A DNA stretch of 12,725 nucleotides from Bacteroidetes bacterium UBA7368 (GCA_002469915.1 DKOG01000252.1:1-12725), one strand, 5' to 3'. Counted from the first letter of the stretch, positions 5,968 to 12,725 are shown. The notes: generated by a model from the sequence alone, not told the origin. Numbers and translations are program-made.

Positions 5968-7266
5968 ATGCTGCGCGTTCTGTTTATCATTCTGGCGGTC
6001 GTATCGCTATCTCTGGCCATTGTGCTAGGTGAAGCAATGCTGTATGCACTAGCTGCCGTTCTTTTAATTGCTGCCGTCGGTCTGATGACCGCGAAAATGA
6101 GGCGTCGTCACAACGATGTCCCTGAGACGTTTATGCAGGCGCCGGAGCAGCCTGAAGAGGATTTAGCTCAACTTGGGATTATGGAGATCAAGCCAGTAGG
6201 AGACGCTGGCGCTGACTACGATGATGATGACGACGACGCATCAGATCATCCAGATAAAGTTGTTTTGGAATCTTTTTTCTCGGATGCCCCCGAAAATAAG
6301 AAGCGCGAATCCACAGCAGGAAAGGCTAGAAAAAAAGCGCCTCGTCCGCGAATTATGGTTTCGGAAGCCTCGACGCAATCTTACGCTGATGTGCTAATTC
6401 CGGCACTCCGCTCGCTTAGAGCATCCGTGGATGCGTATACCGTGTGTCTACTTAGGCAGGAAGACGTGCCACTTCGATATCACATTGAAGTGATAGTCAG
6501 TCAAAACTCATATGCTCGCAATGGGGGATCCTATTCGGCTAAGGAGCCCATGCTTGCTGGACATCGAGCTCTAGTTCCGGTGGTCTATCCTCGCGTTGGG
6601 CCCAATGGCTTTCCTAAAGCGAAACTGGGATACTATCACGAGAAGATCAATGTTCGGCAGGTTGCCATGGTACCCGTTCCATCTAAAAAGCACGACGATC
6701 TTTTCGTATTGCTTGTGGATACGATGAACGATGATGGTCTAGAAGCCGCTTCGGTTCGGGTATTACTGGAGCAATATGCACGTTTAGTTTCTACGGTGCT
6801 GGATACTGAAGCAGAGGGCGGTCTTGCTAACCTAGATGAGAACACACCTGCGAAGCCTCGGCGCGAAATTATAGCCGAAGAAATGGAACGTGCCCGTACG
6901 CACGAACGATCCTTGTCTCTGGTTTTGGTGTATTTAAGTCAGGCTGAAGAGCTGGACGTCGATGTGGATTCAGTAGAAGAATCGCTCTGTTCGAGACTCA
7001 AAAGTATCGCAGTAGATGCCCGCGTGGAGCGATTTGGAGAATTGACGTATGGTATATTTTATCAAGGGTCAAGCCAGAGTGTGGCAGGTTGGGCAGGTCG
7101 AATACAAAGCGCGTTTCCTGAGGACGACGACGTGCTTCCAGGCGGAGTGAGTGTTGGCGCGGCTGTTCTCGGTCCTCGGCATGTGGGCCCAGACGAATTG
7201 CGATCTGATGCAACAGCTGCCCTTCAAGAAGCATTCAATACCGGTGAGTGCATCATCGTTGAATAA
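5968..7266 (+). CDS. Membrane protein with GAF-like and degenerate GGDEF-like domains
   Basis: A 432-residue protein of unknown exact role. Two hydrophobic segments at about 3-20 and 24-41 form a membrane hairpin. A polar linker with an Asp run (83-90) and a basic stretch (111-128) follows. Residues about 138-280 resemble a GAF sensory domain (SYADVLIPALRSL at the start, LLEQYARLVSTVLD at the end). Residues about 297-432 have the layout of a GGDEF domain: EEMERARTHERSLSLVLVYL, then VERFGELTYGIFYQG, GGVSVGAAVLG and a final ATAALQEAFNTGECIIV. The catalytic GG(D/E)EF signature is replaced by GELTY (357-361), so diguanylate cyclase activity is not expected. It could be a receptor or scaffold. Only 12 bases separate it from deoB, so co-transcription is likely. 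The GAF assignment is by overall pattern and is less secure than the GGDEF-like one. Confidence 0.7.
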   Translation: MLRVLFIILAVVSLSLAIVLGEAMLYALAAVLLIAAVGLMTAKMRRRHNDVPETFMQAPEQPEEDLAQLGIMEIKPVGDAGADYDDDDDDASDHPDKVVLESFFSDAPENKKRESTAGKARKKAPRPRIMVSEASTQSYADVLIPALRSLRASVDAYTVCLLRQEDVPLRYHIEVIVSQNSYARNGGSYSAKEPMLAGHRALVPVVYPRVGPNGFPKAKLGYYHEKINVRQVAMVPVPSKKHDDLFVLLVDTMNDDGLEAASVRVLLEQYARLVSTVLDTEAEGGLANLDENTPAKPRREIIAEEMERARTHERSLSLVLVYLSQAEELDVDVDSVEESLCSRLKSIAVDARVERFGELTYGIFYQGSSQSVAGWAGRIQSAFPEDDDVLPGGVSVGAAVLGPRHVGPDELRSDATAALQEAFNTGECIIVE

Positions 7267-7278
7267 ACGGGCTCTCCC

Positions 7279-8445
7279 ATGATATTTGTGACGATTATTT
7301 TAGATGGCGTGGGTATTGGGGAGCAACCTGATGCAGCCGCTTACGGAGATGAAGGAAGCGATACGTTGGGTCACGTGCTTGGCCAACAAAAACCGTCTCT
7401 GCCCAATTTACAGCGAATGGGTTTAGGTAATATTCGCTCATTCGCAGCTGTACCCCCGACGGAAATGCCATCTGCCATGTACGGCCGTATGCAAGAGCGA
7501 TCGGCAGGGAAGGATTCCACAACTGGACACTGGGAGTTGGCTGGGGTCCAATTAGAGGAGCCTTTCCCGACCTATCCCAATGGCTTTCCCGATGAGGTAA
7601 TCACCTCTTTCTGCGAAGCCGCCAACGTGAATGCGGCTCTCGGCAATCGGCCAGAATCCGGCACCGTCATTATCGACGAGTTCGGACCAGAACACATGGC
7701 CACTGGATTCCCGATCGTTTACACCTCAGCGGATAGTGTATTTCAGATAGCGGCTCATTTGGACGTTGTGCCCATTGAGACATTGTACGAGTGGTGTCAA
7801 CTAGCTCGGGAGTCCATTTGCGTGGGTCCACACGGAGTGGGAAGAGTGATTGCACGACCTTTTGAAGGGCAACCGGGCGCGTTCCGAAGACGATCGGACA
7901 AGCGGAAGGATTTTTCCCGACTTCCCGAGGCGCTCACCTTACAAGAGGCTTTACAGCATGAAGGTGTCCATACGGTGTCTGTTGGAAAAGTAGCAGATCT
8001 TTTTGGAGGGGTAGGATTCGATGACACGCACAAAACGGGCCGCAACGCCGTTGGTATTCAGAAGACCATAGACGCCATGCGAGATGCAGATGCTTCTGGA
8101 CAGAATACATTTATCTGGACTAATCTCATTGATTTTGATCAGGAGTACGGGCATAGGAATAATCCGGAAGGATTCGCTCGTTCTTTAGAGGAGTTTGACG
8201 CTGCTCTACCCGATATCCTGGCGGTGCTGCCGCGAGACTCCAGACTGGTAGTCACTGCGGATCACGGAAATGATCCAACAACGGAGAGTACAGATCACAG
8301 CCGGGAATTCGTTCCACTTTTGTATTATGGGTCATCTTCCACGGGATCACTCGGGACTCGCCACACGTTTGCCGATCATGCAGCCTCAGCAGCCGCATTT
8401 TTTGGTGTTTACTTTACCGGTGGCGGGATTTCGTTTGAAAACTAA
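7279..8445 (+). CDS. deoB: Phosphopentomutase
   Basis: A full-length (388-residue) phosphopentomutase, which interconverts ribose or deoxyribose 1-phosphate and 5-phosphate in nucleoside salvage. It belongs to the alkaline phosphatase superfamily and uses two metals and a phosphothreonine. Visible are DGVGIGEQPDA (9-19, metal ligand D9), GKDSTTGHWE (77-86, containing the probable phosphothreonine Thr82), VSVGKVADLFGG (233-244), NLIDFDQEYGHRNNP (282-296, D286, H292) and TADHGNDPTTESTDHSRE (326-343, D328, H329, H340). Length and motif order match bacterial DeoB of about 390-407 residues. No strong ribosome binding site precedes the ATG. It lies 12 bases after the GAF/GGDEF-like gene and 25 bases before the first BMC-P gene. 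Identification is strong; whether it serves salvage or a compartment pathway is open. Confidence 0.95.
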   Translation: MIFVTIILDGVGIGEQPDAAAYGDEGSDTLGHVLGQQKPSLPNLQRMGLGNIRSFAAVPPTEMPSAMYGRMQERSAGKDSTTGHWELAGVQLEEPFPTYPNGFPDEVITSFCEAANVNAALGNRPESGTVIIDEFGPEHMATGFPIVYTSADSVFQIAAHLDVVPIETLYEWCQLARESICVGPHGVGRVIARPFEGQPGAFRRRSDKRKDFSRLPEALTLQEALQHEGVHTVSVGKVADLFGGVGFDDTHKTGRNAVGIQKTIDAMRDADASGQNTFIWTNLIDFDQEYGHRNNPEGFARSLEEFDAALPDILAVLPRDSRLVVTADHGNDPTTESTDHSREFVPLLYYGSSSTGSLGTRHTFADHAASAAAFFGVYFTGGGISFEN

Positions 8446-8455
8446 ATCACCATTC

Positions 8456-8468
8456 TGAAGGACCTTCA
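8456..8468 (+). promoter_or_regulatory. Ribosome binding site inside a short palindrome
   Basis: AAGGA at 8458-8462 lies eight bases before the ATG of the first EutN/CcmL gene and is one of the few good Shine-Dalgarno sites in this window. It sits inside the 13-base odd palindrome TGAAGGACCTTCA. In RNA this could form a short hairpin with a three-base loop that hides the site, which is a possible translational control. The hairpin is short, so this is tentative. Confidence 0.35.
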
Positions 8469-8470
8469 AT

Positions 8471-8740
8471 ATGATTCTCGGAAAAGTAATTGGTACCGTT
8501 TGGGCAACTCGCAAAGACGAGCAGCTCCGCGGATTGAAGCTGCAACTTGTGCGTGAGATAGAAGCGGATGGTTCGGATAAAAGCCGAGTCGTAGTCGCCG
8601 TGGACAGCGTTGGGGCTGGCGTCGGAGAAGTGGTATTGTTCGTTCAGGGATCAAGCGCACGTCAAACTGAATTGACCAAGAATAAACCAGTGGATGCTGT
8701 CATTACTGCAATCGTAGATAAAATGGATGTTGATCCGTGA
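8471..8740 (+). CDS. EutN/CcmL-family microcompartment vertex protein (first copy)
   Basis: An 89-residue BMC-P (EutN/CcmL) protein; these form pentamers that close the vertices of bacterial microcompartment shells. Typical features are the opening ILGKVIGTVWATRKDEQLRG, then LKLQLVRE, VAVDSVGAGVGEVVLFVQG (about 42-60), GSSAR (60-64) and the final PVDAVITAIVDKMD. The length matches the family, about 80-100 residues. It has a Shine-Dalgarno site (AAGGA), lies 25 bases after deoB, and its TGA overlaps the GTG start of a second copy. No BMC-H hexamer gene is in the window. Family assignment is strong; that a full shell exists is not shown. Confidence 0.92.
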   Translation: MILGKVIGTVWATRKDEQLRGLKLQLVREIEADGSDKSRVVVAVDSVGAGVGEVVLFVQGSSARQTELTKNKPVDAVITAIVDKMDVDP

Positions 8741-9024
8741 ATCTTGGACGCGTAGTTGGAAAAGTGTGGGCGACCCGGAAAGATGAATCTCTTGAAGGAC
8801 GACGTATGCTGGTTGTTCAGCCTATGTCGTTTTCAGGCAAAGAGGTAGGCGGGAAGCAGGTCATGTTGGATACCGTAGATGCTGGCGAAGGGGACATGGT
8901 CGTGTATGTTTCGTCTTCTGAAGCCGCGATTCCCTTCAGCCCGCGACAAACGCCGACAGATGCCACGATTGTGGGTGTCGTAGATAAGGTTGATCACCAG
9001 GATGGGTCTTGGACGCCTGAGTAG
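8737..9024 (+). CDS. EutN/CcmL-family microcompartment vertex protein (second copy)
   Basis: A 95-residue BMC-P protein, a diverged paralogue of the preceding gene. It opens NLGRVVGKVWATRKDESLEG, has LVVQPMSFSGKEVGGKQ in place of the shorter first-copy loop, then VMLDTVDAGEGDMVVYVSSS, and ends DATIVGVVDKVDHQDG. The usual GSSAR motif is SSSEA here, so the pore-lining or inter-subunit region differs from copy one. The start is GTG at 8737, overlapping the upstream TGA (GTGA), which indicates translational coupling. Its TAG is only 11 bases from the convergent pcm gene. Two copies could form separate pentamers or a mixed one; this is inference. Confidence 0.9.
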   Translation: MNLGRVVGKVWATRKDESLEGRRMLVVQPMSFSGKEVGGKQVMLDTVDAGEGDMVVYVSSSEAAIPFSPRQTPTDATIVGVVDKVDHQDGSWTPE

Positions 9025-9035
9025 CCTTGGCCACC

Positions 9036-9698
9036 TTAGCTCTGCGTTCGGGATAGTAAGGGTACAAATCGACAGGCCTCCATTTCCACCGAATCGAATT
9101 GGTTTTCTCCCAGTCGCATGACGTAGGTCATAATTTGCTCATGACGTGGACCAACTGGGATAATCATGCGTCCGCCGGGCGTGGTGCCTTCAGGCATTTT
9201 GAGTTGCTGAAGTAACGTATCTGGAATTTCTATTCCCCCGGCCGTAACGATTATCCCGTCGTACGGGGCGTGCGCTTCCCATCCTTGCATTCCGTCTCCA
9301 AAGCGCGTTGAAGCCTTGTATCTAAGTTGGCGCAGCAGGGGAGCCGTTTTGTCGAATAACCCCCTCATTCTTTCCACAGTGTATACTTTTGCCCCCATTT
9401 CGCACAGGACAGCAGCTTGGTATCCACTTCCCGTACCAATTTCTAGAATGCGTTCGTCGCGTTTGGGCGCCAACGTTTGGGTTTGGTAGGCCACGGTGTA
9501 GGGCTGAGAGATGGTCTGCTTGAGGCCAATGGGGAGCGCTTCATCATTATAGGCGCGACCTAAAAAAGCTTGCTCTACAAATCGATGCCGAGGCACACGT
9601 CCAACGGCAGCAAGAACGCGTTCATCCGAAATACCTTTCTCCCGGAGATCGTCGACCAACCGGTTTCTTCTACGTTCAAACTTCCAGTCTTCCGTCAT
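9036..9698 (-). CDS. pcm: Protein-L-isoaspartate O-methyltransferase
   Basis: A SAM-dependent enzyme that methylates isoaspartyl residues in damaged proteins as the first step of their repair. From the ATG at 9698 the protein has 220 residues, close to the usual 205-220. The family motif LPIGLKQTISQPYTVAYQTQ is at about 55-74, the SAM-binding ILEIGTGSGYQAAVL at 84-98, followed by YTVER (106-110), the later YDGIIVTAGG (146-155), GGRMIIPVG (175-183) and the closing FVPL. I chose this start because GAGG (9703-9706) precedes it and the preceding gene stops at 9709. A longer frame to 9800 would overlap cdaA by 92 bases and adds residues unlike the family. It is the last gene of the minus-strand group. 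Confidence 0.93.
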   Translation of the reverse strand: MTEDWKFERRRNRLVDDLREKGISDERVLAAVGRVPRHRFVEQAFLGRAYNDEALPIGLKQTISQPYTVAYQTQTLAPKRDERILEIGTGSGYQAAVLCEMGAKVYTVERMRGLFDKTAPLLRQLRYKASTRFGDGMQGWEAHAPYDGIIVTAGGIEIPDTLLQQLKMPEGTTPGGRMIIPVGPRHEQIMTYVMRLGENQFDSVEMEACRFVPLLSRTQS

Positions 9699-9708
9699 CA
9701 ATCCTCGG

Positions 9709-10527
9709 TTAGGAAGGTGTTGGTGCAGGGACCGGTGCAACTGCACCGTCTGCCTCAGGATGTAGTTTTGTGGATAGCGCATCCTGCAAGTATTCTTCAA
9801 GCAGCGTAAGGCTAATATTCGATACTAAGTTTCCATTGTTGGCCACGCTGATCTGGCCCGTTTCTTCTGAGACCACGACAACAAAGGCATCGGTTAGTTC
9901 AGTTAAGCCGACTGCGGCACGATGTCTGAGGCCCAGTTTCGTGCTCAATTTCATATTCGTAGATACCGGTAGAATACAGCGGGCAGCCTCAATGCGGGCG
10001 TCTCGAATAATGACTGCTCCATCATGGAGAGGGTTTTGAGCGTAGAATATGGTCACCAACAGATCCCGGCTAACTTGAGCATGCAATTGAGCGCCTGTTT
10101 CTACATAGCTTCTCAGCCCAGTGGAGCGCTCAAACGCGATCAGGGCCCCGATACGTCTGCTACTCAGGTCTCCGATGGCTACTATAATTTCCTCAATGCG
10201 TTCTTGTCGAGCAGGAGATTGCATAAACCGCCTAACGAGCGGGTTTTGCCCCAGAAGAAGCAAGAGCCGTCGGATTTCGGGCTGGAAAAGGATGATAACG
10301 GCCAAGGCAAATACTTCAGAAATGGAACCGAAGAGCGCCTTTAAAATGGTCATGTCAGCCGCTGTCACAAGTAGCTGAACTATATAGAGGGCCAAGATTC
10401 CGACAAAAATTTGGACGGCAATCGTGCCCCGCATGAGCTGATACAGCGCATATAGAACATATGCCACGAAAGCGATTTCGAGGATGTCTACAAGTCTGAT
10501 CGGTATGACCCAGGGAATAAGTGTCAA
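9709..10527 (-). CDS. cdaA: Membrane diadenylate cyclase CdaA
   Basis: A 272-residue c-di-AMP synthase of the CdaA (YbbP) type, making the second messenger from two ATP molecules at the cytoplasmic face. c-di-AMP controls potassium uptake, osmotic balance and wall homeostasis. Three membrane segments lie at about 14-32, 38-55 and 68-82, then the DAC domain. Visible catalytic motifs are HDGAVII (168-174, with DGA at 169-171) and GLRHRAAVGLTE (199-210, RHR at 201-203), plus SEETG (220-224). The C-terminus is a Pro/Ala-rich tail. The start appears to be TTG at 10527: no ATG lies between it and the upstream in-frame stop at 10552-10554, and it yields the usual N-terminus. Its stop is 10 bases before pcm, and folP is 58 bases upstream. 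No c-di-AMP phosphodiesterase is in view. Confidence 0.93.
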   Translation of the reverse strand: MTLIPWVIPIRLVDILEIAFVAYVLYALYQLMRGTIAVQIFVGILALYIVQLLVTAADMTILKALFGSISEVFALAVIILFQPEIRRLLLLLGQNPLVRRFMQSPARQERIEEIIVAIGDLSSRRIGALIAFERSTGLRSYVETGAQLHAQVSRDLLVTIFYAQNPLHDGAVIIRDARIEAARCILPVSTNMKLSTKLGLRHRAAVGLTELTDAFVVVVSEETGQISVANNGNLVSNISLTLLEEYLQDALSTKLHPEADGAVAPVPAPTPS

Positions 10528-10585
10528 TGCCTGATGGTCTAGTACAGTGTCTTATCTGAGCGAGAATGCCTTAATAATACGGTAT

Positions 10586-11491
10586 TTATGCTTCCGAGGT
10601 ACTCCGGGTTGCACCAAAAACGCGAAGGAAGTTGGCCGTTTCGCGAATATCATGCGTGCGCACGAGCATTGCGCCCTCTTGTAGCCCTACAGAGGTGATA
10701 GCGAGGCTACCAAATAACCTGTCCAGAGGAGGGGGAGTATCCCCGCCATTGGCTAATACATGGCCTACAGTGCTTTTTCGTGAGACGCCAATCAGGATCG
10801 GGCATCCCAGTCGTTTCAATTTACTCAGTTGGGAGATGAGCATAAGGTTGTTCGTATGGGATTTGCCAAAGCCAAATCCAGGATCCAGGACAATATGTTT
10901 ACATCCTTTTCTTCTAGCCTCAGCTACGGCCTCGCTCAATGCCGATATCACTTCTTCGACCACATTGTCATGATCCATTAGGTGAGGCATGTCTCCTGGC
11001 ATGCCTACCGAGTGCATCAGTGCGATGGGGGCTTGGTGTTGAGCACAGACGGTCGCGATACTTGGATCGAATCGCAAGGCAGTAATATCGTTGATCATGT
11101 GAGCCCCACAGCGAAGGGCCTCGTTGGCGACGTCACTTCGAAACGTATCGATAGAAATCCAGGTATCTGGCATTAACGAGGCTACCCGCTGGACCACCGG
11201 AAGAATGCGATCCATTTCTTCTTGGGCTGATACAAGCTCGGCTCCTTTTCCATAAGATGCACCTTTGGGGCGGGAAGAAGCTCCTCCAATATCTATGATG
11301 GCCGCGCCTTGCGCGGCCATCTCCTGCGCGCGCTCTACAGCGCGCGGAACAGAATCAAACTGGCCACCATCGGAAAAGGAATCTGGCGTGACATTCAGGA
11401 CACCCATAACGTGCCCCCCTGACTCATTTGCAGGGCGGCAATCCAGAGTAAGATTTCGGCTTGTCAGAATATGTGGATCTACTTCAAGCAT
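10586..11491 (-). CDS. folP: Dihydropteroate synthase
   Basis: A 301-residue dihydropteroate synthase, which joins 4-aminobenzoate to 6-hydroxymethyl-dihydropterin diphosphate in folate synthesis and is the target of sulfonamides. Motifs in order are VMGVLNVTPDSFSDGG (28-43, N33), IIDIGGASSRPKG (65-77), SIDTF (113-117, D115), INDI (133-136), VLDPGFGFGKSHTNN (201-215, D203), GVSRKS (235-240, K239) and VRTHDIRET (277-285, R278, H280). The second loop reads GGASSRPKGASYG rather than the usual GGESTRPGA, with extra residues after the Arg-Pro; this loop contacts aminobenzoate and sulfonamide. The start is ATG at 11491 without a clear ribosome binding site. It is divergent from the GH3-family gene and probably begins the folP-cdaA-pcm group. 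Confidence 0.95.
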   Translation of the reverse strand: MLEVDPHILTSRNLTLDCRPANESGGHVMGVLNVTPDSFSDGGQFDSVPRAVERAQEMAAQGAAIIDIGGASSRPKGASYGKGAELVSAQEEMDRILPVVQRVASLMPDTWISIDTFRSDVANEALRCGAHMINDITALRFDPSIATVCAQHQAPIALMHSVGMPGDMPHLMDHDNVVEEVISALSEAVAEARRKGCKHIVLDPGFGFGKSHTNNLMLISQLSKLKRLGCPILIGVSRKSTVGHVLANGGDTPPPLDRLFGSLAITSVGLQEGAMLVRTHDIRETANFLRVFGATRSTSEA

Positions 11492-11599
11492 GGTTTACGA
11501 TCAGGCTTTTTAAAGATAGCAACGAAAATCCGGATCCATGTTGCGGTGGGAGCATTGAAAACCCTTCGTTGACAACGAGGATCCATCACCCTGACGGAC
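11492..11599. promoter_or_regulatory. Divergent promoter region of folP and GH3 gene
   Basis: This 108-base region must hold the promoters of both divergent genes. A 13-base odd palindrome TCGTTGACAACGA at 11566-11578 could be an operator. On the minus strand, TATCTTTA about 20 bases before the folP start resembles the Bacteroidota -7 element (TAnnTTTG) in all but the last base; the matching -33 element is not clear. On the plus strand TTGACA (11569-11574) resembles a -35, but no good -10 follows. Treat as a region, not a mapped promoter. Confidence 0.3.
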
Positions 11600-12725
11600 G
11601 TGCCACAGAAACTGAATCCCTTTTCTGATATCCGGGCCTTCAAGAATGATCCAATCGGAACGCAGGTAGCCGTTCTGAAGGGGTTGATGAAGCGTGCTGC
11701 TGGTACGGAATGGGGTAAGCGATATGGATTTTCAGAGATTGCCGAGGCCAAGGATGCGCGATCGATGTTCCGAGAGCGTGTGCCTATTCACTCCTACGAG
11801 GCTTTCCGGTCTGATATAGAACGCATCCGGAAAGGGGAAAAAGACATCATTTGGCCAGGTAGCATTCAGCATTTTGCGGTCTCATCGGGGACAGCATCGG
11901 CAGGTAAAATTGTTCCTCTATCCGAGGAAATGCTGATGATTAACCGCCGATTTACGTTGACCGTGGCATTGGCCTACCGTGAAGCAATCCGCTCTTCAAA
12001 ATTCTTTAGGGGTAGACTACTCTCCATTCCCGGTCGAATCGAAGAAGACCCGTTGCACCCGGGGTCCATGATCGGTGAGGTGAGCGGACTTCAGTTTCTT
12101 TTTGCGCCATGGTTGATTAAACGATTATATCAGGCTGTACCTGAATCGATCCTGTTTTTGCCGAACTGGGAAGAGAAGCTAGATGCTATTGTAGATCACA
12201 CGTTAAAAATGGATATACGGGCCATAGCGATGGTCCCATCCTGGGGGATTGTCCTCTTTAAAAAACTCCTCGCTCGACACAACGCCCTTACCGGAAATCA
12301 GGTAACAACCGTTCGCGAAGTCTGGCCCAATCTGAGTGTTTTCTTTTCTGGCGGTGTGGCACTCTCCTCCTATCGTGATTTGCTCGATCAGCAGGTGGGT
12401 GGCGGCATGGATTTCGTCGAGAACTACGGAGCATCCGAGGGATACGTGTCCTTTCAGGATTCGCCCAACTCAACGGATATGTTGGTTCATTTAAATAGCG
12501 GAGTGTACCTGGAATTTGAACCAGCAGACGAATCAGGTCCCCGTATATCTATCGAGGAGGTCCAAACGGGGATCCGATATCGGATCATTGTCTCGACGTG
12601 TAGTGGACTCTGGGGCTACGAGTTAGGAGACGTCATCAAGTTTACTTCCACCGACCCTTTTCGAATAGTTGTGGCGGGCCGCACCAGTGAGATGTTGGAC
12701 AAGTATGGGGAGGCGGGTTTCGGAG
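11600..12725 (+). CDS. GH3-family acyl-adenylate ligase (5' part)
   Basis: The first 375 residues of a GH3-domain protein; the frame runs off the right edge. GH3 enzymes activate a carboxylic acid as an acyl adenylate and join it to an amino acid; plant members do this to auxin and jasmonate. Bacterial members are common in Bacteroidota and mostly uncharacterised. Seen are the family opening RAAGTEWGKRYGFSEI (about 32-47), the nucleotide-binding FAVSSGTASAGKIVPLSEE (92-110), ENYGASEGYVSFQ (274-286), YELGDVIKF (340-348) and GRTSEMLDKYGE (360-371). The usual full length is about 500 residues. The start is uncertain: GTG at 11600 gives the usual N-terminal length, with GAGG 19 bases before it. 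A TGA lies upstream at 11569-11573 region, and no ATG is in frame between. Substrates cannot be read from the sequence. Confidence 0.9.
   Translation, partial: MPQKLNPFSDIRAFKNDPIGTQVAVLKGLMKRAAGTEWGKRYGFSEIAEAKDARSMFRERVPIHSYEAFRSDIERIRKGEKDIIWPGSIQHFAVSSGTASAGKIVPLSEEMLMINRRFTLTVALAYREAIRSSKFFRGRLLSIPGRIEEDPLHPGSMIGEVSGLQFLFAPWLIKRLYQAVPESILFLPNWEEKLDAIVDHTLKMDIRAIAMVPSWGIVLFKKLLARHNALTGNQVTTVREVWPNLSVFFSGGVALSSYRDLLDQQVGGGMDFVENYGASEGYVSFQDSPNSTDMLVHLNSGVYLEFEPADESGPRISIEEVQTGIRYRIIVSTCSGLWGYELGDVIKFTSTDPFRIVVAGRTSEMLDKYGEAGFG

Noticed and set aside
5968..7266. Active diguanylate cyclase
   Set aside because: The signature is GELTY, not GG(D/E)EF, so only the fold is claimed.
9036..9800. 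Long start of pcm at 9800
   Set aside because: The added 34 residues overlap cdaA and are unlike the family; ATG at 9698 has a ribosome binding site and gives normal length.
1..12725. CRISPR array, transposase, integrase or phage genes
   Set aside because: No regularly spaced direct repeats and no such protein motifs in any frame.

Overview
The window looks like a chromosomal segment from a bacterium of the Bacteroidota/Rhodothermota group, possibly a Rhodothermales-like marine lineage. The evidence is a secreted-type protein ending in a C-terminal sorting domain of the type IX secretion kind, start sites mostly without a Shine-Dalgarno sequence, and the neighbouring dihydropteroate synthase and CdaA diadenylate cyclase genes, an order I recall from Bacteroidota. 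GC content appears moderate. The lineage is inference from gene content; there is no rRNA, tRNA, transposase or CRISPR array to anchor it.

Left part (1-3916). The 3' end of ftsX (divisome ABC-transporter-like permease) enters from the left edge. It converges on a minus-strand lipoprotein of the cyclase/kynurenine-formamidase family. Divergent from that is a tightly coupled pair: a D-Ala-D-Ala-ligase-like ATP-grasp enzyme whose stop overlaps the start of a KamA-family radical SAM aminomutase. The KamA protein keeps the iron-sulfur, PLP and one substrate-pocket residue of lysine 2,3-aminomutase. It has Gln in place of one of the two Asp residues that hold the lysine side chain, and it lacks the zinc-binding C-terminus. 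Together the pair suggests a small pathway that makes a beta-amino acid and joins it to another molecule.

Middle (3917-5967). A 395-base gap holds two strong inverted repeats (16-base arms) and a probable 47-residue membrane peptide gene with its own ribosome binding site. Next, on the minus strand, is an Asp-box beta-propeller protein with a C-terminal sorting domain but no recognisable signal peptide. A 303-base gap without a convincing gene follows.

Plus-strand cluster (5968-9024). A membrane protein with a GAF-like region and a degenerate GGDEF-like domain is followed at 12 bases by phosphopentomutase (deoB). Then come two tandem, overlapping EutN/CcmL (BMC-P) genes, which normally encode the pentameric vertices of bacterial microcompartments. 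No BMC-H shell gene is present in the window. This deoB-BMC-P-BMC-P cluster is one of the two most interesting loci here, with the ATP-grasp/KamA pair.

Right part (9036-12725). A minus-strand group, folP (dihydropteroate synthase), cdaA (c-di-AMP synthase, probable TTG start) and pcm (protein isoaspartate methyltransferase), runs toward the BMC-P genes. Divergent from folP, a GH3-family acyl-adenylate ligase runs off the right edge. The genes fall into housekeeping (division, folate, c-di-AMP, protein repair, nucleoside salvage) and accessory (KamA/ATP-grasp, BMC-P, GH3, sorting-domain protein).
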